In this document: in pieces, positions 32,460 through 45,107 of the stretch
How the letters are laid out: every line of letters starts with the position of its first letter
Numbering within the stretch: the stretch's first letter is position 1
NCBI GenBank assembly: GCA_019633425.1
Contig: WSUB01000026.1
Coordinates: 265,833-329,832 of the forward strand
Direction: 5' to 3'
Length of the DNA stretch: 64,000 nucleotides
From: Tulasnella sp. 424
Lineage: Eukaryota; Basidiomycota; Agaricomycetes; Cantharellales; Tulasnellaceae
The notes under the pieces: generated by a model
The model's input: only the letters and a program-made list of their open reading frames with translations
Databases searched by the model: none
What the model was told of the DNA's origin: nothing
Position numbers and translations under genes: made by a program

Positions 32460-35400
32460 ATGGCGAGTGCAGCTGTTTTTCTAAACGCTACTCAGGATAT
32501 ACAACACCAATTCGCCAACGACTCCTCCTTCGGCTCGTCCGCACATCATCATGCCGGTTCAAATTCGACAGCGTCCGACATTTTCAGCCTGACGGACGAC
32601 GAGCTCAAGGAGCGTCTTCACTTCATTCGTGAGATTGGGTATGGAAACTGGGGCTCTGTCTGGTGAGTAGTGTGCGCAAGCCAATGCACCGAGGCTGCAT
32701 TCCAATCTCATCCCAATTTGCAACCCCCCTCCCCCCGTCCGCAGGTCATGCTTCACCAAGGACAGTCCCACACGCGAAAAAGTGGCAGTCAAGCTAGTGC
32801 ACCGATCCAAGACCCCCACTACCGCAGCGAGAGTCAAGTCTCTGTACGTATTTTTGGCAGTTCGATTTCATTTTGGCGGCGGTAAACATTTCAATGCTGA
32901 CTGCATTTCCTCAGTTGGAACGAGATGAAGATTCACCGGTCCTTCAGGCAGGACTCGCACCCCTCGATCGTATCGTTCCACTCGTTCACTATTACCCCGT
33001 CGTTCGCGTTGATTACAATGTGAGTCGCAACGCGTTGGGGCATAAATTTTGACGCGACGATTCACATGCCATGCGATGCGCATCACCCATCTCGTAGGGA
33101 ATACCTCCCCCGCCTCATCCCCGTCGAAGTTCACGAATCCAAGGCTCGCGGATGGTTCGAATCTCTTCTGGGAGGTGTCCACTTCCTTCACCGTCACAAA
33201 GTCAGCCATAACGACATCAAGTAAGAGTCTTCTCCCGGTTGCTCTCTCTGCCGCCAGATCACGCCCTAACGAGCTAACGTCGACCCTGGTTTCCCTCCCT
33301 TCCCCACAGACCCGCAAACATCCTCCTGAGCGCAACGTGCATTCCCGTGCTAGTCGACTTCGGGTTCGCCGAGCACTACTCCTCGAGCAAGACTCCCAAG
33401 GAGAAGATGTTCCTCTCCAACCTCGCCTACGGAACGCCCGAATACCTGTCCCCGGAACGCGCCAAGGGGCTCATCCACGACACCCGCTTGTCGGACATGT
33501 GGTCTCTCGGCGTCACGTTCTTTGAGATCCTCGTCGGTCGTACGCCTTTCGAGCTCGTGGAAGGCGAGGCCTTCGAGACCCAAGAGGACCTGGAACGATA
33601 CTGGAAGCGGACCAAGGAAGGAACGTGGCTCGGACAAGAAGAATGGCAACGGCGTATGAGCGACGGGTTGCAGTCTCTGCTTCGGCGGATGATGTGCCCC
33701 GACGTAAAGCGTCGCATCAAAGCAGGAGAGGCATTGGCCGATCCTTATTGGGTCTCCGAGCCCTATCCCTTCGGGGACGACAGCTACTTGGCCTCCCCAC
33801 CCGGAATCTTCACCACCCCACGCCCCTCAGCCATCCCAACGTTCGAATCCGAGCTCAAAGCCGTCGAGACCACACCCGCGCGAGGTGGAGGAGGAGTCGT
33901 CGACGAGAAGCAGCAGCAGCAATTATTCGCCACTCCTACGAAACAGCCTCCCCGATCACCTGCAGCCAAAAAGGGCAAGAACCGTAAAGAGAAGCCAGCG
34001 AAAGCTGTGTATCAAGAACCCACGACTCCAAAGACCCCCGCAAGGACCGCAGCCTCTACTAGAAGGGCTGCAGTTCGATCATCTCCACCGTCCCATCCGT
34101 CGTTTTCCGCCGCTGCGAGAGCTCCAGCTGCCCTCCCTCAGCAACAGCAGCCCGGATCCACTGCCGCCTCTCGCGCTGCAGCTTCTGGTATTCCGGTTAC
34201 GGCCAAGCGGAAACCCTTGGCGACGACTGTTATCAACGGCACCAACACGTCCAACAAGGAAAACGCTCCGTCGTCGGCTCGGGGAAAGAAGAAAGCCATG
34301 CCCGAGGACGACTCTGCTCCGGTGAACGTTCATATTGGGAAGAAAGTACCAGCGAGGAAACCCATCCCGGCTGGGCTCGCGTCGCTCCCCAGGTCGTCTG
34401 TCGAGCCGAAAACCCCAGTGAAGAGCCAGCCTCGAGGTGTCAGGACCGAGGCGAGGGACGACGCTCCTCCCGTCCCGCGAGGCAGCGCAGCCAGAGTCCC
34501 TTCAACATACAACCAGCCGACCGCAGCGAGCGACGCCAAGAAGGCTCCGCTATCCGTCGGAGCAGGGAGCACCGCTCTCGCCATGGCCAGAAAATACCGC
34601 GAAGAAAAAGAGAAACTCAAGTCCGCCGCGGAAGAATTGGACGATCCGTCTTTGATGATGAGCCTCGACTTGAATCGTTCCCTTGTGCAAAGCTTGATAT
34701 GCCCTTCGCCTGAAGCGAAGAGGGTGGATGGTAAATCTGCTGCGGATGCGGATAGGAGTGGGGCGTCGTCGTCGTTGTTGGCGGTGGAGTCGCCTGCTGG
34801 CCCCAGTGTTCCTCGCCGAGGTACGTTCCCTTCGGGCTCTTGTTCTGAAAAGTGAATTCTGACTTGTAGCTGCCTTTTAGACCCGCCTAAATCGGTGTTG
34901 GAGCTCGTGAAAGAAGCCAAGGCATCCATGAACGAGCGCGCTCGCCTCCGCCAACAGCAGCAATTCCAGCTGCAGGAAGAGTCGATGATCGAGGAACCGG
35001 GAAGCGTCAACGACTTTGACATCTCGGGTTCTTATTTCGGAATGGAAAGCCAACTCGGTACGTAAAAGCTTCTGCTGTTCGGGCGTTTCCGCTTCTCCTC
35101 GCTTTTTATTGACGTTGGTTTTCTCGCGCCTAGCCCTGCCATCGCCCTCGGTGGCTGATCTGTCCCTCGTTGGAGCTGGAGATCTTCCGCGACCCTTGTT
35201 CCAGAGCGATACGTTCCCTCGCTCTTCTAAGGACTCGACCTCTGCATCCATCATCTTCAAGCAGAGTCTGCGCATGTCGATGGGTATGTTCTTGTCTCTC
35301 TTTCAACCCAACACTCATACCCTAACGAATCTCTACTTCCTATAGACAAGCTCGGCAGCAGGATGTCCTCCGCTGTTGGCGCGAGCAAGCACAGCCGTGC

Positions 35401-36778
35401 GGTCTCTGTGCAGGAAATTCGTTCCTCGTTCGACACCGCTCGCGAGAACGCCATGACTCCGACTCTAGATGCCAACGAACGTCGATCGGCCGACTCGGAA
35501 GCTGACCGGATGACGCTGTGGCTTCGTAGCATTGAGCGGGTGGTGGAGGAGACTCGCACCAACTTCCAGAGCGGGAACGCTCAAGTGCCGGTTTCGCCTA
35601 CTCGTCTCCCTTCGCTTCCTCCTCGTATCATCCAAGTCTCACCTTCGAAACGTTCGTCGAACAAGGTCCACCCTGTTCTCATGGTTGATTCTCCCAGTGG
35701 ACGGAAGAGGCGTGCCACTGTCGGAGGGTCTTCTGCACCCGAATTCGTCATGGCTCAGGAAGGCCGTCTGTCCTCTACGGTCGATGATATAGCCTCACTC
35801 AATAGGAGTGTCAGCATGCGGGTCCAGGGACATATCTCGCCCGTTGCCAATTTAGAACAAGGTATGTCTTGACCAAAGTTTTTCGGAATTGCGAGTTTTT
35901 GGCTCATTTGGTCGTTTGTCGTTTCAGAAATATTGAGGGCCCAATCTCCGGCTCCTCAACGCCTCTCCGCGGTCATTGATCCTGCGGACTTCTCCGTCGA
36001 ATTCATGAGGTCGAAGGATCGGACTACCTCACCCGAACCCAAGGCTCCGACACCGTTGCTTCCCGCTGTCACCATTTCGCAACGGGCACCAAACTACTCC
36101 CCTCCTCCCAGCCCGACCACCTCCTTGTCCGATCAACGAAGGAAGTCGCGGACCTCTATCCTGCTTATGGACCGACTTGGGGTACCCTCGACCATGAACC
36201 TCGCTGCATCCACGTCGTCTGTCAACTTTGGCACGAGTACTGAGGGTACCCCTCCTCAGCGATCGACCCAATCTTCCCCCAAGGATTACGATCGGTTGTT
36301 GATGTCCACCTCTGGGGTGTCGCGACTTGGCAAAGGCTACCAATCTGATCGTTGCGGCAAGCGCAAGTCGGTATATGAACCCAAAGCTCCATCGCCTCCT
36401 CAACCCCGTCAGGTTCCTTCCACTCCTCAGTCTTGTACAGTACCCTCCACGCCATCGTCTAAATTCAATCGCAAGACCTTGTTTGGGACACGTACGATGG
36501 GTACGAACAAGTCTGCGGAGCCAGTCATGAACCGGAGCAACAGCAGCACCTTCAAAGTTGCCACTGGGAAGCTTGTCAAATCCTTCGACGATCTCGGAGG
36601 GAAGAAAGCAACCCCAACTCTAGCCGGTGCTCGTCTCAAAGTTCCTCAGAACACCCCTTCTCCCAAGACAACGACTGAGAAAACCGATAGCGTCACCGGT
36701 CGGGTGCGCAAGGCTCTCCAGAACATTCTATCCACTCCACGACGGCCGAGGACTTTCACGACTCAGCAGGGACTTTGA
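32460..36778 (+). CDS. kinase E: large non-RD Ser/Thr kinase with long disordered tail
   Basis: Nine exons (32460-32662, 32745-32843, 32915-33019, 33098-33220, 33310-34820, 34881-35057, 35134-35283, 35346-35861, 35928-36778) give 1244 aa with consistent phases. The N-terminal kinase domain (about residues 55-340) has EIGYGNWGSVW as glycine loop, EKVAVKLV (K84), the catalytic loop SHNDIKPANIL (H173-N-D175), VDFGFAEHY (D193), GTPEYLSPERA, DMWSLGVTFFEILVGRTPF and MMCPDVKRRIKAGEAL, followed by DPYWVSEPYPFG. Catalytic Lys, Asp and DFG are present, so it is probably active. The remaining ~900 residues are Ser/Pro/Ala-rich and basic with a few conserved-looking segments (SVLELVKEAKASMNERARLRQ; DPADFSVEFMRSKD). 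I cannot name the subfamily. A 5'-truncated broken copy lies at 48.4-52.0 kb. Confidence 0.85.
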
Positions 36779-37200
36779 TGAATGATCGTAATGCTTCACA
36801 CGTGAATCACGTCCGCCGACACTTCCCCTTGAACGCCATCCTTACGACGCGCTTTTTTGATCCAACGTACGTCCATCTGCCTCTTATTTGATTTCGTTTC
36901 ACGCCATCGTCCGGGACTTTCACGCTATTCGTAACTCTCTATCACGTTTCACGACCCCCCTCTGGAATGTTTTGCAATTGTTTTGTCACGGGTTTGCAAA
37001 GTCGTTTTATTTTTTTTGTTCACGTTTTTTTTTGTCCTTCTATGCTTATGCCCCTTCCTGAGCAACGCTTACTCCACGATAACGTTTTGGTCAACGTTGT
37101 TTCGGTTCTTTTTTCATTCTATTTTCATGAACCATCTTGTATTATTCTCGGCTGGACTTCTGAACCCCATTCGGGGTTTTTTTGTCGTTTTTCCCATTTT
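33070..37200 (+). repeat. segmental duplication, kinase part, copy 1
   Basis: Exons 4-9 of kinase E with their introns and ~420 bp of 3' flank are repeated at about 48,395-52,395 in the same orientation. Long stretches are near identical, including introns and the 3' UTR (for example GCAATTGTTTTGTCACGGG in both), so this is DNA-level duplication, not retrocopying. Confidence 0.9.
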
Positions 37201-38812
37201 GCTTTTGCCTTCTTCCCCTTCTCTCGAGTCAGCCATTTATTCACCCACTTTTCAAAGAAGCACTTTGTAGAACGCCATTTTCCACCGTTTTTTGTTGACC
37301 CACTGTCGCTCTTTTAAACAAGCTTTATTCATTTGTATCGACGGCTTTTATGGTTAAATGTGAATATGCATTAATATTCGCCACGTTTCTTTTTTGACCT
37401 GTTTGCTCCGTTTGTTAACTCGTTTTAACGAATATTGCCGAGATGCATTTGTTTTCTTCGATTCGTTCGCAGTCGTGCGAATGGAACTTTGACTGTTTTC
37501 GCCTTTCGTGTGGTGTGCACGTGCGTGTGTTTGTCCTTTAGAGCCCAGCGTTTCAACTTTCACCGCGCTCGCCCCTCAATGACATTCACCATCTTGACAA
37601 AAACGACCTACGTCATTCCAAAAGCCCCGAATGAACTGCGTTGATATTTTGTCTCAGCCCGACGCCGGGTATTTATGGAAGGTCCAGGATCGGGGGAGAG
37701 GGAGGTGGTCAAACAAGCAACGTTACCAAGTCTTCACCTTCCAGTTCCACACGCTTTCTGATGTCTTCTTTTGTAAGTGCACATCCGCATCGTCCTCGGC
37801 ACGCATGCCGAGTAAGTTGATTCCTCTACCACCAGCCTCGTCGCAACGCCGTTGATTATGGCACTCCTTCGACGCAATCCGGTCTCGCTGTCGTGCTTCC
37901 TCGCCGGGACGCAGTTGATTACGGAAGACCACCGTGCCAAGCAATCCCGGGACTGAACATAACCTCCGATTCGTTTCCTGGAACGCCAACCTTCTTAACA
38001 GGTTTTCCTATAAGCCCTAATGACGTGCGAATTCCTTTCGACCCATTCAGATCCAGGCGTTGAAAGAAATTTGCTTCCCCTCCCTACAAGTGTATCATTG
38101 CTCACATATATCGTGTATTTTCTTCCACTGTATTATTTCGTGTGTTATTCAATGATTCGTATTGGTCTTTTTTCTTTTCTCATTTCGGCATGTACGGACA
38201 TGGGTGAATGCAACAGGACGTACAATGGGTATCCGGGATCATGGCCAACAATAACCACCTGCCTAATTGGCTTCGCTTGACCAATCAAACCCAAGTCACT
38301 TCGCGCCAGCCATTCTCTTCTTGGTCGACAAAAGGGTCGGATACTTGTCCGGACCTAGAAAGAGAAAGTTGATCAACGCCTGTCCTCGGGCGGTTCAAGC
38401 GGACATAGAGCGAGTAGAATCGCTGCACGTCTAAAGGTAGCCTGATTCCCTGACTAGCCTTAACTCTTACCCCTGTAATGACAGCGGGACGAGTCCTGTG
38501 GGTTTGCCAATACTGATTGCTTCGAGCCAATCACCGGCGGCACAATGCTTATATAAGCCGTCCGACGCGCATTATGATTGGTCGACAGTGTGTTGGGGAT
38601 CAAAAGCCCCACCTCATTCCGGGCACAACAATCAACAGGTGAGTTTGTGCGGGCGTTTGACCGAGAATGGAAGTTGAGTAAGGAACAGCCTCTCCCCACG
38701 TGTACCCTGCTGGCAAGATCGCTCGTAGACCTCCCTCCATCACCACCACATTCAACGACGACCTTTATTCAATACATCGCAGTCACCTTCCACCTATCAA
38801 GCAGCAGTCATT
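36779..38812. other. intergenic region between kinase E and NLR N1
   Basis: 36,779-37,200 is T-rich 3' flank shared with the second copy. 37,200-38,200 is unique to unit 1 and shows no gene. From about 38,220 homology to 54,230 begins again (ACCACCTGCCTAATTGGCTT) and runs through the N1 5' flank, so this end is the promoter side of N1. Confidence 0.55.
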
Positions 38813-41800
38813 ATGACCAGTCAATCGGCTGGCAACCAACCGCCAACGAACCTCCCGTCCACGACCGATAACCTCTCAGAGTCGAACCAAGTTTCCATTT
38901 CCGATAACGTCAAGTCTTTGAAAAACGACACGCTATCTATCCTCAAGGTAATATTGCTTCGATCTGGGTAAATTCTCAGCTTACATCGTTCTAGAGTACC
39001 CGCTGGCCTCGCAGGTCGACCAACGCAGCCCGTGACCTTTTAAGGATCATCGAAAATGCTTCAAGCCTCGAAAATATTCCTAAGGAAGAGACCCAAATTC
39101 GAGCCGAACACCGGGATTTCCTCGAGCAATTCATTAGGTAAGTGGCTCACGAGCCAATGGCGTCCTTGTGTGCTGAAGCGAGCTGGTGCCAGGATCATGA
39201 GGAGCGTTCAACCAAGGTTACAGGAGGCGTCGAACACTTATGGGGCGAAGGAGGGAAGATTTATCCGTAACATGAAGAAAAAAATCTTCCATCCCATGGA
39301 TCGTAGCAAGTGCACTCAAGTGTTGGAGTCTTGTCGAAACGATGTCACGGGCGCCTTGGCGTCTCTTCCTGTACGTGCGCCCTTTCGTGTTCCGTCCGCT
39401 GCGCCCTTGCCGATGTCTTCCGGTTGTTGCAGGACCACTGGAACCACGAAGCCGCGAGAGGTAAGAGTTACCCGCTGCATGGCAATTTGTAATCCTAATA
39501 ACGCTTTTCTCTACCTCGTGATCGACCGAGCAGGAGAGGAACACCCCGAAGCAGAATCCACCTCTCAAATAAAAGGAAGCACCCCACTCGTTGGAGATGT
39601 CCTCTTTGCGGCACCCGCGGTGGAAGAAATTGACGACCCGACCCCGTCAATTCCTCCGGTCGTGGCCTTACAAAGCCCGATACCGGTCACATCCCCCAGT
39701 CCGGACGAAGAGCAAGTGCTTCCAGATGACCAAGCAAAGGGTACCTCCAATCGTCGAGATTGGCTCAGTGCAGTGAAGACTACATTTGACGTCGTCGAAG
39801 GCGTCTCTGGAACGATCCCGGTCATCGGAAGTTACGTAGGAGCTGCCGCCAAGGTGGGGGCCGCAATCGTCGAAATAATTCAGGTAAAGCGACGTGCCTT
39901 TTCTTTGTTGCAGCTTCTAACTCGAGTTGTCCAGACAATGGGTAGCAACCAAGAAACCGCCGATGCCCTCGAATCTAACGCACGTCGACTATCAGCCCTT
40001 CTCGAGCACTTCGAACAGAGATCGGTCGACCCACGTAAGGACGACCTCACCACACGAATCAAGGACTTACAAAGGTTTGCTAGCTTCCTTTTCTCTCGGC
40101 ACTTGCATATGAACACTAACCACTGCCGTCCTTTCAGGGAGCTTAAAAGCGTCCAACACAAGATCGAGGAATTGAATGGCTCCGGCGTTCTCCGGAAGGC
40201 GTTTTCGGCCAAGGACCGCGTCGGAGAATTGAAAGGATATCAAGAGACGATTCGTACAGCTTTAGAACAATTACAGGTTCGGGAGTCATTGTTCGTCACG
40301 CCCGCGCTTCCTAACCTCCTCACATGTAGCTTTTGGTTGCTCTCAACACCACGACGCTGATAAAGGAACTATGTAAGTCCAAGTCCCATCTATGGTACTT
40401 GGCTATTCTGACTCGACGATTGCTAGACAACGAGGGGATACGCGAGGGGCGGCAGCGGCTTCTCGACCGATTAGGAGACGCGAAGTACGGGGCTCACGGC
40501 GATGATATCAAGGATGTGATCTGCCTTGAAGGAACCCGAGTGCAGACCCTGGAACGTATCAATGCATGGATAAGGAACACCTCCACGTCGGAAAACGTTC
40601 TATGGATTCGGGGAATGGCTGGACGCGGCAAGTCGACAATTGCGTCTACCGTCGCTTATCATTGGAAGTATCAGGCTGCGTCCGCCATCTTCCACTTCCG
40701 TCGTGGCCAGAACAAGCTGGACAAACGGCTCGTGTGCGCACTCGCGAGGCAGCTCGGCAGCAACGATCTCGTCCCAGAGGTTAAGGATTCCATTCTGCGG
40801 AGCGTTCAGGAGAACCCAGACATCCAAGATGAACGTCTGCGGGAGCAGTTCCAAGCTCTTTTCACGCGCTCGCTGGGAAGACTCCAAGATACCACTCTTC
40901 CGATCCTGCTCATCGTTGATGCACTTGACGAATGCGAGAGCGTGGACTTCGCCGTCAAATTTGTCAAGCTCATCGAAGAATTCATACCGTCACTTCCTGT
41001 CAATGTCAAGTTCCTCCTGACAACCCGTCCCGAGGCCCCTCTTATTCGTGCTCTTGAACCGAGAGAGTGGCATGCCGAGGATCTCGACTCGATGGGCAAC
41101 ATGGACGGCGACATCGCGCAGTTCCTTCAACGTGGCTTCTCGCGGGTGAGAGAGGAGTACGACCTCGAGGAAGACTGGCCACCTCAGGACAATATACGAG
41201 CAATTGTGCAAATGTCCCAAGGTCTCTTCCAATGGGCCCACACCGCGATCGAGTACATGATGGAGGGATCGCCTCAGGACCAGCTCCGAGAGTTGTTGCA
41301 GTTGCCGTCGATATGTGACGGGATGGACGGCCTTTATTTGCAAATACTTTCCAAGGCGTTTAAAAAGGCAAAAAAGTATCCCGCAAGAGCAGACCTGCTC
41401 CTCCGGATGCTGGGTACACTTGTTGTGACACCTTATCCCCTCTCGTTCGAAATCTTTGCTTTCATTTATTCCGATCACGCCGTCTTCCAAAACAAAACCG
41501 CAGAGGATATCACTCGATATCTTCGCCAGAACGTTCTTGTTGATCTCGGATCATTAATCCATATTCCGCGTTCGTCCACTGACCCCATCCAACTCGTGCA
41601 CACATCGGTACGAGATCTCTTGGTCGACAGAGACCGATGTCAGGGGGAACCGTACGCCGTTGACCTCGCGAGGAACCACCACGATCTTGCGTGGAAATGC
41701 CTGCAATTGATGGAGCGGGATTTGAAGAGCAACATTTGCCACCTGTCCGATCTATCGAAGCCAAACTCAGATCCGGACGTCCAGGAGCTAGTACGCTGCT

Positions 41801-44800
41801 ACGTGCCCAAGGGCCTTCAATATTGCTGCCGTTCCTGGTCAATAAATCTCATAGCAAGCAGACCAGAGGGGACATCCGGTGGCTGGGAGACAATATCCGC
41901 GGCTGATATCAAAGGCTTCAGTGAGAAGAAATTGCTTGGTTGGCTGGAAGTCATGAGTTTGATCGGAGAGACTCGAGACTCTCTGAAAGTTGCAAAGGAG
42001 ATGTATTCATGGCTGCAGGTGAGCTAATCAATCGAACTGTGCCAACTAAAGGAACCAAGAACTAATCATAGTGAAAAAGGAGCACCCTGATATATTTGAG
42101 CCTTCACTTACGGCTCTGTGGACTGACATGCGGAGGTTTATTACCACATTTCATGAGCCGATTGCATTTAGTGCTCTACACATTTATGCTTCAGCACTAC
42201 CATTCTGCCCATGGGAGACGACCCTCTGGAGATGCTACAATGACTTTGCGACCACTCGCGTGCTGAATGGCCGACACAGGAGAGCATGGTCATCAAGTCT
42301 CTGGAGTAAACACATTGGTAGTGAAGCAGAGGCTGTTGCTTTCTCACCAGATGGGGAGATGATTGCATCCGGAGCAAGGGACAATACAATTCAAGTATGG
42401 GATGCTGAGACTGGGGCACCAATTGGAAAGCCCCTCAGAGGTCATGACAATGCTGTCCTGAGCATCTCCTTCTCCCCCAACAGCAAGCTCATTGCTTCTG
42501 GATCTTCAGACAAGACAATTCGAGTGTGGGATGCTGAGACTGGGGCACCAATTGGAGAGCCACTCAGAGGTCATGGTGATGCTGTCTTGAGCATCTCCTT
42601 CTCCCCCAATGGCAAGCTCCTTGTTTCTGGATCTTTGGACAACAGAATTCAACTGTGGGATGCTGAGAGTGGGACACCACTTGGCAAGCTCCTCAGAGGT
42701 CATGACAAAGCCGTCCAGAGCATCTCCTTCTCCCCCAACAGCAAGCTCTTTGCTTCTGGATCTTTAGACAAGACAATTAAACTGTGGGATGCCGAGACTG
42801 GGGCACCAGTCGGAGAGCCCCTCAGAGGTCATGACAAAGCTGTCCAGAGCATTTCGTTCTCCCCCAACAGCAAGCTCCTTGCTTCTGGATCTTCAGACAA
42901 GACAATTCGAGTGTGGGATGCTGAGACTGGAGCACCAATTGGCAAGCCCCTCAGAGGTCATGATAAAGCTGTCTGGAGCATCTCTTTTTCCCCCAATGGC
43001 AAGCTCCTTGCTTCTGGATCTTCAGACAAGACAATCCAACTGTGGGATGCTGAGACTTGGGCACCAATTGGAGAGCCCCTCAGAGGTCATGACAATCGTG
43101 TTGTGAGCATCTCCTTCTCCTCTAGTGGTAAACTCCTTGCCTCAGGGTCTTGGGACAAGACAATTCAACTGTGGGATGCTGAGCCCGGGGCACAAATGGG
43201 AGAGCCTCTCAGAGGTCATGATGATGCTGTTTGGAGCATCTCCTTCTCCCCCAACAGCAGGCTCCTTGCTTCTGGATCAGATGACAGGACAATTCGATTG
43301 TGGGATGCTGAGACTGGGGCATCAATTGGAGAGCCCCTCAAAGGTCATGACAATGCCATCTTGAGCATCTCCTTTTCCCCCAACAGCAAGCTCCTTGCTT
43401 CAGGATCTTGGGACGGCACAATTCAACTGTGGGATGCTGCAACTGGGGCAGCAATTGGAGAGCCCCTCAGAGATCATGACAGTGGTGTCATGAGCATTGC
43501 CTTCTCCCCCAATGGCAAGCTCCTTGCTTCTGGATCTTGGGACAAGACAATTCGACTGTGGGATGCTGAGACTCATGCACCAATTGGAGAGCCCCTCAAA
43601 GGTCATGACAATGGTGTCCAGAACATCTCCTTCTCACCCAATGGCAAGCTCCTTGCTTCTGCATCTGAAGACAAGACAATTCGACTATGGGATGCTAAGA
43701 CTTGGGCACCGATGGGAGAGCCCCTCAGAGGTCATGAAAAAGCTGTCCAGAGCATTTCCTTCTCCCCCAACAGCAAGCTCCTTGCTTCTGGATCTTCAGA
43801 CAAGACAATCCGAGTGTGGGATGTCAAGACTGGGGCACTAACTGGCAATCCCCTCAGAGGTCATGACAAAGCTGTCTGGAGCATCTCCTTTTCCCCCAAT
43901 GGCAAGCTCATTGCTTCTGGATCTTCAGACAAGACAATCCGACTGTGGGATCCTGAGACTGGGGCAGCAATTGGAGAGCCCCTCAGAGGTCATGATAAAG
44001 CTGTTTGGAGGATCTCCTTCTCCCCCAATGGCAAGCTCCTTGCTTCTGGATCTTCAGACAAGACAATCCGACTGTGGGATGCTGAAACTGGGGCACCAAT
44101 TGGAGAGCCCCTGAGAGGCCATGATGAACATGTCCAGAGCATCTCCTTCTCTCTCAATGGCAAGCTTCTTGCCTCTGGATCTGAAGACCAGACAGTTCGA
44201 CTATGGGATGCTGAGACTGGGGCACCAATTGGACATCCCCTCAGAGGTCATGATGATGCTGTCTTGAGTATCTCTTTCTCCCCTAACAGCAAGCTCCTTG
44301 CTTCTGGGTCTTCAGATGATACAGTTCGCCTGTGGGATGCTGAGACTGGGGCACCAGTAGGAGAGCCCCTCAGAGGTCATGACGAAGCTGTCTTGAGCAT
44401 CTCCTTCTCCCCCAACAGCAAGCTCCTGGCCTCTGGGTCTTCAGATAATACAATTCGACTGTGGGATGCTGAGACTGGGGCACAAGTTGGAGAGCCCCTC
44501 TGTGGTCATGGGGATGCTGTCTTGAGCATCTCCTTCTCCCCTAACAGCAAGCTCATTGCTTCTGGATCTTCAGACCAGACAATTCAACTGTGGGATGCTG
44601 AGATTGGGGCACCAGTTGGAGAGCCCCTCAGGGGTTATGACAATGGTGTTGAAAGCATCTCCTTCTCTCCAGATGGCAAATTCATTATGTCCCAGTCACC
44701 AGATCAAATAATGCACATTTGGGATGTTGAGACAGGAGCTAAAGTCACAAAACTTCTAGGACCCTCTGGAGACCAACTTTATTTCAATTCTCTTTCTCAA

Positions 44801-45107
44801 TATTTCAAGCCTTTCCAGCATACTAAAGGTTTTTCTAAATTCTTGGAAGCCCCCATTTGCTGAAATCTGATAACCTGTCCTGCCCATAGGACATAGCACC
44901 TACAAAAATTTCTTACCATACTCAATCCCAAACTCTCTCCAGTTGGATGGGCAATGGGTAACATTTTTGTCTAGGAGACTCTTTTGGTTCCCTCAACAAT
45001 ATTGGGGTGATAGATCTCCAAGAATCTTGCTTTCACATGGCACACTTGTATTTGCTTTTGATAGCTGGGTGTTCTTCTCGGATGTCTCCACTGCACTAAA
45101 CTTGTAG
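38813..45107 (+). CDS. NLR N1: STAND protein, NACHT NTPase with 19 WD40 repeats
   Basis: Eleven exons (38813-38947, 38995-39137, 39193-39370, 39433-39460, 39534-39883, 39935-40074, 40138-40276, 40330-40372, 40427-42018, 42080-44828, 44890-45107) give 1904 aa. The N-terminal ~380 residues are mainly helical, with a glycine/alanine segment IPVIGSYVGAAAKVG between helices; this fits a helical-bundle effector of the HeLo/MLKL-like kind, which is inference. The NACHT has Walker A GMAGRGKST (about residue 447), Walker B LLIVDALDEC, the sensor-like FLLTTRPEAP, and a winged-helix/LVHTSVRDLL region. Nineteen 43-residue WD40 repeats fill about residues 1000-1800, then a conserved aromatic C-terminus (RRLFWFPQQYWG). 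Such proteins (HET-E/HET-D relatives) sense a ligand through WD40 and oligomerise to trigger a death or defence response. No frame breaks were found. Confidence 0.9.
42332..44745 (+). repeat. WD40-coding tandem repeat array, 19 units of ~129 bp (N1)
   Basis: Units of 43 codons with the pattern SISFSPN[SG]KLLASGS x D x TIRLWDAETGAPIGEPLRGHD. DNA-level identity between inner units is very high, with few indels; the first and last units are the most diverged (the last reads ISFSPDGKFIMSQSPDQ). Variation concentrates at a few codons after GHD, after AV, and around SGS x D x T. Confidence 0.93.

Noticed and set aside
34330..35022. 230-residue minus-strand frame under kinase E
   Set aside because: Antisense shadow of Ser/Ala/Pro-rich coding sequence; ends inside an intron boundary of the plus-strand gene.
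37631..38280. Short frames between kinase E and N1 as possible genes
   Set aside because: No conserved content; the right part is simply the duplicated N1 5' flank.
42332..44745. Regular repeats resembling a CRISPR-like array
   Set aside because: Units are 129 bp, without spacers, and encode WD40 blades in a eukaryotic multi-exon gene.
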